Shown here: piece after piece, positions 1 through 10,766 of the stretch
Numbering within the stretch: the stretch's first letter is position 1
Layout of the letters: each line of letters begins with the position of its first letter
Assembly (NCBI GenBank): GCA_033977485.1
Contig: CM066988.1
Coordinates: 72,965,169 to 73,029,168 of the forward strand
Length of the DNA: 64,000 nucleotides
DNA from: Hydrangea macrophylla
Taxonomy: Eukaryota > Streptophyta > Magnoliopsida > Cornales > Hydrangeaceae
Direction: 5' to 3'
The notes under the pieces: model-generated
Databases searched by the model: none
The model's input: the letters and a program-made list of their open reading frames with translations, nothing else
What the model was told of the DNA's origin: nothing
Position numbers and translations under genes: made by a program

Positions 1-1302
1 ACTCCCCTCTTGGTGTGCAGCTACCGTGTTTCCATCCGGTAACCCCACCGGGAAGTGTTTCACCTTTCTCACATTTCTCAAAATAGACAAGTCACACGTC
101 ACATGGTCCGACGCTCCTGTATCGATAATCCAACTAAAGTTACTGTTCTCACCATACTGTCGATCGTTTGTTTTGGCCAAGTTCAAAAAATCAAGAAGTT
201 GCTGCAGTTGTGTTGCTGAAACACCCGCGAGACCCGATGCTTCAGTAGCACCTGTCTGTCCCTGCGAGCTCCCTGCTTGCTGCCCAGACGAAGTTCCAGC
301 CGCACCAGTTTTATTTGCACGGATAGGCGGTGCACCAGACCCTTTGCCACGGCCAGAACCTGCACGCCCACCTCCTCTTCCTGTACGTCCTCCACCACGA
401 CCCGGTTCCTTTCCTCCGCGAGGTCGGTCCCCCCGCCATTCGGGGAACCCGTGCAATTGAAAGCAAGAGGATTCATCGTGGCCATCTCTATTACAATGAT
501 TGCAAAACTTGTCAGTATTATCCACAAAACGAGATCTACCACGCGTGTCAGGCTGAGTTGCGAAGGCCATGATACTATCTCAGGTTTCATTGGATGAGGA
601 CAACTCTCCTCCACGCAGTCTTTCTGCTTGAATCACTTGTTGATATGCTCTATCAAGCGTCGGCAATGGCTCTTGTCCAAGCAGATTAGTGCGAATGGAA
701 GCATATGCTCCATCAAGGCCGATAAGAAAGTGATGCAGAAAGTCCTCTTCTCTCAATCTTTCTACCTGCGTGACTATGTTGCATGTGCAACCTCCACACT
801 TACAAACCGGTACCTTTACATATGTGGTCAGTTCGTCCCAAATTTTTGACAGATGACCAAAATAAATTGCCACAGTCTCGGTTTTTCCTTGCTTGCATTC
901 CCCCAAGGACATTTTTAATTGACATATACGAGTGCCGCTTACCACACAAAACCTGTTTTTGAGATTGTTCCACAGGAGTTGTGCATCATCATATTCTCCA
1001 AGTGTCGACCGAACAGACGGCTCAATGGTGTTGGTCAGCCATGACACCAACATCGAATGTACAGCTATCCAATCCTCAAGTTTCTCCTCTGTTGTTGGCT
1101 TCGGAAACATCCCTTCCACAAAGCCAAATTTCCTCTTCGCCTTTAACGAGGTTCGAATTGCCCTTGCCCATTCATCGTAGTTCTCACCACATAATTGGAT
1201 CAGGGTAATGATGTTGCCTGGACCGTCACTTGATCCAAGATGATACATCATATCCACCTTCTTGGCACCGTCACCTTTCTTTTCGTCCTCGCTGCCAACC
1301 AT
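1..1302 (-). pseudogene. Ty1/copia gag-protease (5' part, runs off the left edge)
   Basis: On the minus strand one reading frame runs from ATG at 1302 to the window edge, broken by a single TGA at 582-580. The first 240 codons match a copia-type gag (UBN2/retrotran_gag family; motifs ENYDEWARAIRTSLKAK, LLWNNLKNRF). After the stop the same frame gives a CCHC zinc knuckle (FCNHCNRDGHDESSCFQLHG), a Gly/Arg-rich linker around positions 300-440, and the start of the aspartic protease with its active site WIIDTGASDHV at about 100-132. Gag packages element RNA and the protease cleaves the polyprotein. The stop fits a CGA-to-TGA change. Integrase, RT and RNase H would lie left of position 1. The PBS and LTR directly to the right fix the orientation. 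Family level is certain; lineage is not assigned. Confidence 0.9.
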
Positions 1303-1358
1303 GATCTCTCGTGGAGGCTACAGTACTGAAAAAGTTGTGTTTGCCCTAGGATTTCTTA

Positions 1359-1371
1359 GGCTCTGATACCA
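1359..1371 (-). other. Primer-binding site, initiator tRNA-Met type
   Basis: Read on the minus strand this is TGGTATCAGAGCC, the standard copia PBS complementary to the 3' end of initiator tRNA-Met. It abuts the LTR end and lies about 57 nt upstream of the gag ATG. Confidence 0.9.
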
Positions 1372-1623
1372 TGACAGATTCTCCACACAATTTCTCTCTT
1401 GTCTTTCCCATTCACAAATAATCAAGTATATATTACAAAACATTGCCCAGCAACCTTGCTCTCCAAGGCTTGGTTGATTCCCCTCAAAATCCTCCTAATC
1501 ACCAATATGTATTTACCTAAAATACAAAGATATGCATTTACCTAACATATATGTCAAAAGATATGCACAATAATATTAATATTAATAACAATATTAATAT
1601 TAATATCTTAATAGACTCTAACA
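1372..1623 (-). mobile_element. 5' LTR of the minus-strand copia element
   Basis: On the minus strand it starts TGTTAGAGTC and ends GAATCTGTCA, the TG...CA form expected of an LTR, directly followed by the PBS. At 252 bp it is a short copia LTR. Its U3 side (about 1565-1612) is an ATT/AAT-rich imperfect repeat. The mate LTR lies left of the window, so the TSD cannot be tested. Confidence 0.85.
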
Positions 1624-2036
1624 TCGAAGATGCTCTAAAGCCTCAAAATACGTTGAGCCGCCCTCAATGGAACACTTGCTTTCCATTTGGCTGTAGGCCC
1701 TTTGGCTCTTTGACTGAAGTAATTAACGCATGCGCTCCGGCTGATGCCCATTCTCTGTTCTTGTTCGTCCACGTGTCACCAAGTAGAGAACATGTGTTGT
1801 CCAATAATTTTTTGGAGTGCATTTTTCTCACCTATTTATTGCTCACTCATCGCTCACTCTCGATCAGTTTTCTGACACATGTTCCGTTCATGTCCATCTA
1901 ATAATTTATGTTCACAGAATATGGGTAAAATAGTGATGAAAATGGACACGTGTTAGAAAATTGTTGGTAGGTGTGAGCAATGGGAGAGCAAATAAGGGTG
2001 AGGAAAAATGCACTCTAATTTTGTGTGTGGACCTTA
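1624..2036. other. Unassigned non-coding flank
   Basis: AT-rich DNA with no protein-coding or repeat signature that I recognise. Open frames here are short and show no family motifs. Confidence 0.5.
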
Positions 2037-3231
2037 GGGGCATATTTAGTAAGCAGGAAGGGAATAAGGCAGGAAGGGAATGGAATGAAACAGGAATGGA
2101 ATAGCAATAGTTATTCCATTCCTCTGTTTGGCTAAGTTTCTAGGAATGTGTCAATTACATTCCACTTTAGATTTTAAACAATCAATTAGTGGAATGAAAT
2201 AAGATTTAAACAATTTTTTTTTATTTGTACAAAATATTTATGGTACAAAAATTCAGTATATATTATTTATCGATAATGTATATATTTTTTAAGAAACCAC
2301 ATATTTTTATGAAATTTCGTTAAGGGAAGTGTTTAATAGAATATCTTGAATTTTTTTTTAAATATGTAATCTTTTAACATATTTTGGAAGTGCAAGAATC
2401 TACTATTGGATATTCGTAAGCAATATTTTGAAATTTATAATTTTCTTAATATTTTTTTAGCCTAAATAGTTAATATTTAGTTTTTTTTAATGAAATAAAA
2501 TAACATTTTTAACAATTTTGTCCACCTGATTATTTAATCTATTTGCAAAATCTCTTTAAAAATTTAACATATTTGCTAGTTATAGTTAAATATTTTTTTA
2601 GTTTACTATTACGTTTAATAAGTATTTTATGATTTTTTTACTATGAATAAAATTTAATCCAAATATTTTTATATTTTTTAACAAAATTATTTTTTTTAAA
2701 AGTACCCATTTTATGTGTACATCTTTCCTTTTTTAGATGTCCCAAAACTAATGTCCACTCTGATAATGTTTTAGCTACTTTCCACACTTGTCCTTATTGA
2801 TATTGAAAATACCCAACAAAAAGTAAAAGGGAACAAAAAAACCGATAGGGGTAGTTTTGGAACAATTGCATTTATTTCAAGCAATCATTATGTTTCCTTA
2901 AAAATTGTTATCTTAAAGATGGACACATAAAATGGGATGGAGGATTTAATATTTGTTTTAATGTTTTAAAAAATATTTGATATTTTTATTTTTATAAAAT
3001 ATAGTTTACGAAAAAGTTTTATATTTTACAATTATAATCAATTCTGTGAGAATGAAATGGACATTCCTTAGGTTTTGGCAATGAATGCCCAGTACTCTTG
3101 CTTAAGTAAGAATGACAATTCCAAAAGAAATGTTCATTCCACTGTATTTAGTCACATCAAATACAGGAATGGAAAGAACCCAAGAATGACCATTCCATTC
3201 CAAGGTTCATTTATTCCTACTAAGCTTGCCC
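2037..3231. mobile_element. Non-autonomous DNA transposon with terminal inverted repeats (about 1.2 kb)
   Basis: The left end (GGGGCATATTTAGTAAGCAG) and the reverse complement of the right end (GGGCAAGCTTAGTAGGAATA) are imperfect inverted repeats. Both are followed by matching subterminal stretches rich in GGAATGGAATG. The flanks are TTA on the left and TAG on the right, which resembles a three-base PIF/Harbinger TWA target but is not a perfect duplication. The interior is AT-rich and has no transposase. The superfamily is therefore tentative. Confidence 0.6.
2701..2945. mobile_element. Degraded Stowaway-type MITE nested in the larger TIR element
   Basis: The ends carry CCATTTTATGTGT and its inverse ACACATAAAATGG about 220 bp apart, with TGTCCCAAAA just inside the left end. 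These are the same landmarks as the well-preserved Stowaway at 18701-18953. The outer bases are eroded, so the TA target duplication cannot be placed exactly. Confidence 0.6.
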
Positions 3232-4259
3232 TAGGTGTGTTTGACTGAGTTATTATTGAAAAGGAGATTTGTCCTTGAAAATTCTTTATTCGTATATACA
3301 TAAAAAAAAATATTTAAATACTTTGTTAACATTTGATGAAATTATAAAACATTGGAGGGTATTTTGCAATCTTATGTTATGCAAACGTGTGTTGTATTTC
3401 TGAAAAAAAGTGGTATGCTTTTTCTTTTGTCAAAATAGAAAAGATCTCTCTCTTACATCCGGAAAATGAGATGGTTGAAAGCTTAAAGAAACTTTTTTTT
3501 TTCCAATTCTTCTTTCAGTTAATTAAAATTATGGGTTTCGCATTTCTATTCACGATTCCATACAACTGTGTCTGTGTGTGATTTTTTTGGGGGGTGGGGG
3601 GTGCATTTTTAGCCTTTTAATTCTAACCCTTTTTTTTTCTTAAATGAGCGTGGATAAAATAATGGAGTGAGGAACTTTTATTTAATATGGATGAGAAAAT
3701 ATAAACTATATATATTTCAGTAGAAGTATACTTAGTTATACAAATTAAAACAAGCTTATTCGGTTACAATTTATTTTGGACCAAATACTTGTTTTTTTTT
3801 GGGAAAAAGACCAAGTAATTGTTAATCTCACAAACTTGCACTGCTTTAGCAAAAGGTAGTATAAGTTGTGGACTAACAATGGAACTGTGGTTCAATGATA
3901 TTTTGTTTGTGGGAGGATGAGGTAGACTAATTATTATACTTAAAATGTTGCCAAAAAGTAATTATTGACAAGCTCAAACTAGCATTTTCATACTTGTAAC
4001 TTGTTCTATTTTCATTGTAACTTTTAGCTCATGTACTCACTCAACGATCGATAGTATACATATATCTCATATCTACGTGGACTGTCATGAATCAAATTGA
4101 AAGATAATATGCATGAGATTTCAATAAAAATGGATCATAGTTTTGTTACTTTAATTAAGCACTATAAAATGGTATCACACATCAGAAAAAATCACAGCAT
4201 TAAAGGTACGTACATAAAAAGAATCATTTACTCCCAAAATACAATCTCCTGAAATATAA
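3232..4259. other. Unassigned AT-rich DNA
   Basis: Only homopolymer runs stand out, including a T-tract followed by a G-rich run at about 3582-3602. Short open frames here show no protein family signature. Confidence 0.5.
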
Positions 4260-4414
4260 CAATGTTAGGCACACATCACATTTCACAACATGGTTTTAAA
4301 TGTATTGTACCCTATGCTGTTTTAATTTTTCACACTTTTCCATGCATTACTTGCACAGTACCGGATACATGCATTGAAAACCCTATTGTGGAATGCATTG
4401 TGCGTCTCACATTG
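4260..4414. mobile_element. Foldback MITE, copy 1
   Basis: The two halves are imperfect inverted repeats (left CAATGTTAGGCACACATCAC, right end inverse CAATGTGAGACGCACAATGC) that can fold into one long hairpin. It shares TTTTTCACACTTTTC and the TACATGCATT region with the element at 18964-19145. No clear target duplication flanks this copy. Confidence 0.55.
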
Positions 4415-4569
4415 TTGTTTTGTATAATGTCAAAGATGGAAATAAAGTACTGAGACTTTTAGTTTGCATTTTCACTCATAGGCAGTGTTTGTTTTGCGGG
4501 ATTAAGAGGGTATTGAATTATTAATTTATTTAATTTAAATAGCCTGGTGTATAGTTTGTCAATCTCTCG
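4415..4569. other. Unassigned spacer
   Basis: AT-rich sequence between the foldback MITE and the LTR fragment. No supported feature. Confidence 0.4.
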
Positions 4570-4848
4570 TGCCTCTCATCCTATCTCGTAATAAGCCTTT
4601 ACTTAACATCAGTTTTAATCAAATTATTAATCTAAGCATGTCCTCAACTAATAATATATATACACATTCCAAAAGTATGTCGAAAGGGGTACAAGATTTC
4701 TAACGATAAAAGACATACAAAAGTAAGTAGGTTCATCTAGCAGGTGAATGATATGCAATAGGGAACAAAAAAAACTTACCCAAAATCCAATTGCGAATGA
4801 AAAACGTGCAATGCATACAAATAACAAAAACCTAAAAAAAGGACTCAG
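4570..4848 (-). mobile_element. Fragment of a Tat-family LTR
   Basis: The order of landmarks (CTCTCATCCTATCTCG, ATTATTAATCTAAGCATG, CCTCAACTAATA, GCAATAGGGAACAA, AACTTACCC) matches the Tat LTRs at about 7230-7500 and 10975-11260. Only about 280 bp remain, with both LTR termini missing. It is a truncated relative in the same orientation as the giant element that follows. Confidence 0.75.
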
Positions 4849-4972
4849 TCTACCATTTGGGCTACTAATTATCTCATAGGATGGATTTATTAGTTCCAAG
4901 TATAGTCCAATTAAAATGGACAAATTGTCTAATTCCCCTCCTCCCCACATTCAAACGTGACACGAGGCCTGA

Positions 4973-5045
4973 GGCCGGGTTAGCCTAGTGCTAGTAGAAA
5001 TGGTAGCAAGGACAAGGGATCAATGCCTTTATATGGAACATGATG
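4973..5045 (+). repeat. Possible tRNA-derived SINE head (degraded)
   Basis: GGGTTAGCCTAGTGC resembles a Pol III A box, and GGATCAATGCC about 35 bp downstream resembles a mutated B box. The spacing is like the 5' region of plant tRNA-derived SINEs. No tail or flanking duplication is visible, so this is weak. Confidence 0.3.
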
Positions 5046-5135
5046 TCTTGAGTTATGCCCGCAATGGCACTGACCTCTTGCGGCCACTAGCTTTAGATAT
5101 AACTTGTTTATGTGGCGAGCCAGCTTTGAATGAAT

Positions 5136-5580
5136 CACTACAAGAAAAATATGTCTTTTGTGACAGATTTATGCCCGACACAATTTCGGGCGTCACAAAA
5201 ATTCTGTGTCGGACTAAATTTCATCACAAATAGTATTTGTGACGGATGTTGTGACGGAATTTGGTCCGACACAAAAAAATAGCGTCATATACACTTATTA
5301 TTTGTAACAGTTTATTTGTGTCGACTCGAAACCGTCACAAATAATATTTGAGACGAAATTTGGTCCGACATAAATATTAGTGTCATATATACTTATTGTT
5401 TGTGTCTACCTGAAACCGTCACAAATAATCCGTCACAAATAGTATTTGTGGCGGATTTGTTTGAAGATTCCGTTACAAATAGTATTTGTGTTGGATTTTG
5501 TTTGAATATTCAAGATTCCGTCACAAATAGTATTTGTGTCAGATTTTGTTTGAAGATTCCGTCACAAATAGCATAACACA
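5136..5580. mobile_element. CACTA transposon end with subterminal repeats
   Basis: The stretch starts CACTACAAGAAAAATATG, the classic En/Spm-type terminus. About nine imperfect copies of a GTCACAAATA / TATTTGTGAC motif follow in both orientations, as expected of the subterminal transposase-binding repeats. The opposite terminus is not recognised in the window. The copia fragment to its right either interrupts the element or truncates it. Confidence 0.8.
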
Positions 5581-5978
5581 TAAGAGTGACAAAAATGATT
5601 ATTTTTCCATCGCAATAAATTATGAAATACTAATTATTAACTACAAGAACGACAAAATTTAAAAGTATATTAATTCGATAAAATTTTGGCCCTGAACACT
5701 CGCCTGGTTTAGTGAATGTTTATCAACGAATTTCGTCTCAAATTCTTTTAGAAGCGGCCCCACTTCTCATTCACATAGGTGACTTATTTTGAGTTTCCTG
5801 CTATACTCCGCTTGGCAATACCAATGCATATAGTCATTAAAAGCTAAGCTTACCCTCACACTATGCACGTATCACTGTTGTATCATAGAAATGGACAGAA
5901 GAGCATTTCTCCTCAGTGATTCTACTAAGGTACATGAAATTAGATTGTCCCTTTGAACCTAGATCTTTGGATCTCCAG
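5581..5978 (-). other. 3' untranslated region of the copia fragment / junction
   Basis: Non-coding sequence lies between the pol stop (5981-5979, minus strand) and the CACTA repeats. I see no LTR boundary or polypurine tract that would complete the copia element on this side. Confidence 0.4.
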
Positions 5979-7022
5979 TCAACTAGGTTGAGTTTTCATT
6001 CCGGTACCTTGTAATGACAAAGGCTTTAGTTCCATTCCTTTAGATAACTTATTAACTAACTCTCGACTCAACCCTTTGGTTAGTGGATCCGCAATATTGT
6101 CCTTTAACTTTACATAGTCAATTGTGATAATCCCACTAGAGAGTAGTTATTTTATGGTATTGTGTCTTCGACGAATATATCTTGATTTACCATCATACAT
6201 ATTACTCTGTGCCCTTCCAATAGCAGACTGGCTATTGCAGTGTATGAAAATTGCTGGCACAGGTTTCGACCATCTCGGAATATCTTCTACAAAATGGCGA
6301 AGCCATTCAGCTTCTTCGGCTGCCTTGTCTAGTGCAATGAATTCCGACTCCATTGTCGATCTAGCTATACAAGTTTCTTTTGAAGACTTGCGGGAAATAG
6401 CTGCACTACCAAGTGTAAAAACATATCCACTTGTAGACTTTGAATCTTTCATATCTAATATCCAGTTTACATCACTATATCCTTCCAATACAGTTGGATA
6501 TCTCATATAGTGCAACCCATGATCATGAGTGTAACGTAAGTACCGGAGTACTCTCCCTATCCCTTTCCAATATTCATTTCCTGGATTACTAGTGTATCTA
6601 CTCAGTTTACTAATTGAATTAGCAATGTCAAGCCTTGTACAACTCATCAAGTACATCAAGCTTCCTATCACTCGAGAATATTTCAATTGAGAAACACTCT
6701 CACCGGCATTCTTAGATAGGTATAGACTTAAGTCAATAAGCGTCCTGGATATACTTGTATCAGACTTGTTGAACTTCTCTAGAATCTTGTCTACATAATT
6801 TGACTGTGGCAAAACAAGTCCATTAGTATTTCTAGAGATCTTGACGCCCAATATAACATTAGCAAGTCCCATATCTTTCATGTCAAATTTAGAATTCAAC
6901 ATTTTCTTAGTTGAGGTAATAATTTTATCATTACTTCTCACAATGAGCATGTCATCAACATAAAAACACAAGATGACATAACCATCATTGGTGTCTTTGA
7001 CATAAACGCATTTGTCACACTC
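5979..7022 (-). pseudogene. Ty1/copia RT C-terminus and RNase H, truncated 5'
   Basis: The minus-strand frame begins inside the reverse transcriptase just before its catalytic motif ([10 protein letters not shown]) and continues through RT ([34 protein letters not shown]) and RNase H ([46 protein letters not shown]). It ends in the conserved tail NIADPLTKGLSRELV and a stop at 5981-5979. A TAA at 6149-6147 interrupts the tail where Gln is usual. In RNase H the usual HCDSQSA is HCNSQSA, a loss of one catalytic Asp. The 5' part was cut off by insertion of the Tat LTR at 7023. The rest of this copia should lie beyond the other end of the Tat element, outside the window. Confidence 0.9.
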
Positions 7023-9446
7023 TGTGGATATCGCATTTTTCTTACCCACAACTTTTTTTTAAAATCTTTTTCAATTTCAAAATGCAAAAAACGAGTCGCC
7101 ACTTAATTTTTAAAAGAAAAATTAAGAACCTTTTGAAAGCAAAGTGATCTTTTTTTTTTCGAAACCAAAGATTTCTAGGTCCGAGGATTATGGAATGAGA
7201 GGGGAAGGAACCCGGCGGACTAAACACCCCCTCTCATCATATCTTGCAATAGGCCCCTACTCAATATCCTTTTAATCGAATTATTAATCTGAATGTGCCC
7301 TCAACTAATACATAGATATAGGTATACATTGCAAAAGCATGTCTAAAGGGTGTAAGATTGCTACCGGTAAAATATCATTCAAAACCACATAATTCGATTA
7401 GCAGGCAATATGATGTACAATAGGGAACAAGAGAACTTACCCGAATATAGCCGCGAATATGGAAATGTGTAATGCATGCAAGTAAATAGAAACCTAAAGG
7501 AGTCTTTAATCCATATATACACATAAGGCAAGACCTAATTCTAAGGTGTCACGCATGGAGTCGAAAATCAATTTAAAATCAAAGAATAAAATAAACTAGA
7601 GAGGGGTTGAGAAATCGTACCTCGATAGCGCTACAAAACAAAGATTAGTCCACATACTTCAAATATGATATAAAATAATCAATCCTAAACTTCTAACTTA
7701 AATCTATTGAAATAATTGACATAACTATGAATTCCTTCTATTTAGTTGGAAGTGCATCACTTCTATAGATATACAAGTCTCAACTAGGAGATAGTGTAAT
7801 ATCCATATAAAGATGGTGTAGTCCCAACATGGTTATAAGGAACTCACAATTAGGTTCGATTAAGTGCAATTCAATCCCAATGCAATGCAAGTCCTAATTG
7901 CAAATATTAACCTACATGGATGAATGCATATGAATACATGAACAAGAGTAAATTATGAAATATTCATTGGTTTGGATCATTTAGCCTTTGGTTTTAAGTT
8001 TAACTAATCATTATCAAAATAGTGTTTAAGCCCTAGGTCATAGAAAATTCATTTGAATCATTATTTACAAAGTTTATCAAATCTGTCATAAAATTCTGAA
8101 AATTACAGAGATCAGATTACAACTTCAAAAATAGAAAATGCATGCTTCCCATGGTTTGATGTCAATGAATTTTGGATACAAGATGCCTCTGTGAGTCTAG
8201 TTACTAACCCAAGAAGAAAAATCAAAGATCAACGGTTTAATCTCTGGGAATTAAACAAACACTAGACATCACTCAGAAATTTATAACTCTCTGTCCAGAG
8301 TTTTTGTATGATTTTTTAAAAATAGTAAATAAATCTGAAAGACTCTAACCTTTTTAGAAGATCTTATTAACACGTTGAACTTCATAGAAAAAATATTTGA
8401 GGTCAAGAATGCTTGTTAAGGCACTGATTTACTTATTTCAATACAGTGTTACTGTTCTAAAATTCTAGACAGATTATAGTTGCTTCACAAAACCCATGAC
8501 CAAATCACTTTAAACATGAAGTCTCATTAAAACGAAAAATCATAGTGGTAAAACTTTGTGTTATTGACATTTTCCAATTGGTCTTATTCAATTCCAATAG
8601 TCCATTATTTAACTAAAAATCTTTTGACGAAAGGTGGTTTATGAATTCAGTGCACCGTTGTCAAGTTTCATTTACGTTAAACCTTTCTATCAAACCATGG
8701 AGATTGGCTTAACCCAAATTATTTCTCCTCCCATTTGATGGTCATTGGAGACCAAAAACACTTATATTTATAGATTTCAATGAAGTATGGAAGAGCTTCA
8801 TGAAATCTCAAAGTAATGAACCTAAACCATGGAGATAGGTTTAGACCCATTGACCAAATATGTTAACATCGACCTTAATCCTCTTGTAAATCATAAGTTC
8901 GCAAGGAGATTAAATGATTCCAAGTCTAAGGATTCAAATAAGACATTGAAGGTCTCATGAATCCTAAGAGGTGAATCATAATCAAAAAGAGAAAGGAAAC
9001 CAAGGCTCAAGTAATATCCAAGTTAACTTCATGATTTATTTAACATTAGACCTTAAGCCACTTTTGATCCAAACCAATGAAATGAAAGCTCAATCACAAT
9101 ATTAGTGGTGTGTAATGAAATGAGGTGGGAAGGGAGCTTTCAAAAAAGTGTAAAAGATCCTAACGAATTCTATGTATTGTGATTGAACTTGAATTAGAGA
9201 CTAATTAAATAGAGGTTACCTCTAATTATCCTCAACTTTTAGATTTTTGAAGGTCTCTCAAAGGTGGTTCAAGCTCTTTTTCTTCTAACTCATACAACTT
9301 CTTTCTTAAACTCCTCTAAAACTTTCTCCTAATTGTGTTTGAGAATTTTGAAGAGATTTAAGACAAAGAGAATCAAGATAAGATTCAAGATTCAAGAAGA
9401 AGATTCAGTATCAAGAAGATCCTCCTTTGTAATGGGATATTCATCC

Positions 9447-9458
9447 CCTATATATAGG
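9447..9458 (-). promoter_or_regulatory. Candidate TATA box of Tat LTR A
   Basis: CCTATATATAGG is a perfect palindrome lying about 560 bp inside the LTR from its U3 end, and a TTATATAGG relative is at the equivalent place in LTR B (about 12958-12966). The palindromic form would allow transcription in either direction. Confidence 0.5.
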
Positions 9459-9565
9459 CAAATTTTGGAGGGTTATTTCAGTAAATTCATAGTGAAAACC
9501 CTAATTTCGGACGTCTTTTTTGAAGGTACAAAACATACTATATTAAAGCAGACTTCTAAAAACCA

Positions 9566-9815
9566 CAGCACTCAACAGAGATGGAAGCGGCACTCAGTGA
9601 ATGTCGGAACGACACTCACTGATTGCCAACGCAACATTCAGTGCATGCCGATGCGGCACTCAACGAATGCCACGAACAACTCCGTGGACTGGCGTCTTTT
9701 TTTATTTTTGCGGTATTCAGAGATATTCACGGCACTCGAGGAATGCCGCCGAGGTTATCACTGACTGCCGGTGCAGCAGTTGGTGAGTGTCGCAGCAGCA
9801 TTGCGTGATTGCCGC
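9566..9815. repeat. GGCACTC/GAATGCC palindrome array in LTR A U3
   Basis: About eight degenerate 20-30-bp units such as GCGGCACTCAGTGAATGTCG and CGGCACTCGAGGAATGCCG occur in tandem. Most have an inverted GGCA...TGCC core. The array lies 100-350 bp upstream of the TATA-like box on the minus strand. Related arrays are at 39029-39290, 39984-40108 and 43296-43440. Confidence 0.75.
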
Positions 9816-10014
9816 AGAACTCCTCATGTGTCATCTTCTATTATCCCCTTTTCTTCTCTTTTTCTTCTTTCTTTCTTTTTGTTTGAATTGAAGAACCTCT
9901 TGAAGAGCTTGAATCACCTTAGGAAGCCTTAGGTTCGTCCGGACATTGTCATCATCAGATTTGGAGGTAACACTCCCCTTAATTTGACGTTTGGTCAAAA
10001 TCGGGGTGTCTACA

Positions 10015-10560
10015 GTTTGCTCCTCTTCGACAGAGCTTGTGGAGCAACATGTTTCACAAGTGAATGTCGAAGCCTGTGCAAAGCCAAGCCTTTTACCAAA
10101 CTGTCGTATTTAGGTAAAACAAAATGCGTTGCAAGAGAAAACAGGCGTGCGACAATGGTTCATGCTGGTCGTGCTTAATGATGAGCTGCCTACGTATCAA
10201 TTCAGGAATCAGACCAAGACGTAGTTCAAGCAAGGGTCAAACACACAAATACAAGTAGTCATACAGATGAATGCACCTATCCTGTTGTGATTCACGTGCT
10301 CATGCAAATGATGGTGGCTATTGCAACTTCATGCTCTATAAATGATGTGATTCGAGATCGTTCAATCTTGATGCATCTAGATGCAATCCATGTCCTATGC
10401 TACTTAATGCTCATGGTTTACTCGAACTTAAAGATGAGTTGCTCTTTAGAATTTGGAGTTTCTATAATCATCAGGTTGATTCCTTTCAAGATACGTGACC
10501 GTCTCGGCCGAATGGACGAACGCAATTGATTGGGCGGCGCTTCATGACTTATGCCCCGGT
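10015..10560 (-). other. 3' untranslated segment of the Tat element
   Basis: This is internal sequence adjoining the 3' LTR. It contains CTTAATGATGAGCTGCCTACG followed by an ACGTAGTTCA motif, resembling the GTTGCCTATGTATC...CGTAGTTCAT segment at 45195-45245. No coding signature is present. Confidence 0.6.
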
Positions 10561-10766
10561 GTCAATGCGGGTTTGCTCATGAAAAATCCGCAGCCCCTCG
10601 GCCCCATTGGATATATTTGCTCTGGAAAATCTGCAGCCCTTCGGCCCCATCGGATATGTTTGCTTTAAAAAATCCGTAGCCCTTCGATCCTGTCGGATAT
10701 GTTTGCTCTGAAAAATCCGCAGCCCTTCGGCCCCCTCGGATATGTTTGCTGTGGAAAATTCGCAGC
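10561..10766. repeat. Tandem repeat in the Tat 3' UTR (about 55-bp units)
   Basis: Four successive units share the core CAGCCCTTCGGCCCC, followed by a GGATATGTTTGCT motif and an AAAAATCCG. The array is interrupted by LTR B. A further partial unit (CAGCCCGATCAGATATG) resumes at 39469-39495, which shows that both flanks belong to one internal domain. Confidence 0.8.

Larger units (their letters stand above)
7023..10014 (-). mobile_element. 3' LTR of the giant Tat-lineage element (LTR A)
   Basis: On the minus strand it starts TGTAGACACCCCGATTTTG and ends GCGATATCCACA, so it has TG...CA ends. It is 2992 bp and colinear with LTR B (10767-12983 plus 38942-39464) and the visible part of LTR C (from 53139). 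A polypurine-like AGAGGAGCAAAC immediately precedes it on the minus strand, marking it as the 3' LTR. U3 is at the right end and contains the palindrome array at 9566-9815 and a TATA-like CCTATATATAGG at 9447-9458. No open frame inside it has a protein signature. Confidence 0.9.

Noticed and set aside
26..597. Plus-strand frames across the first copia
   Set aside because: They are antisense shadows of gag-protease; the minus-strand frame has the zinc knuckle and protease motifs.
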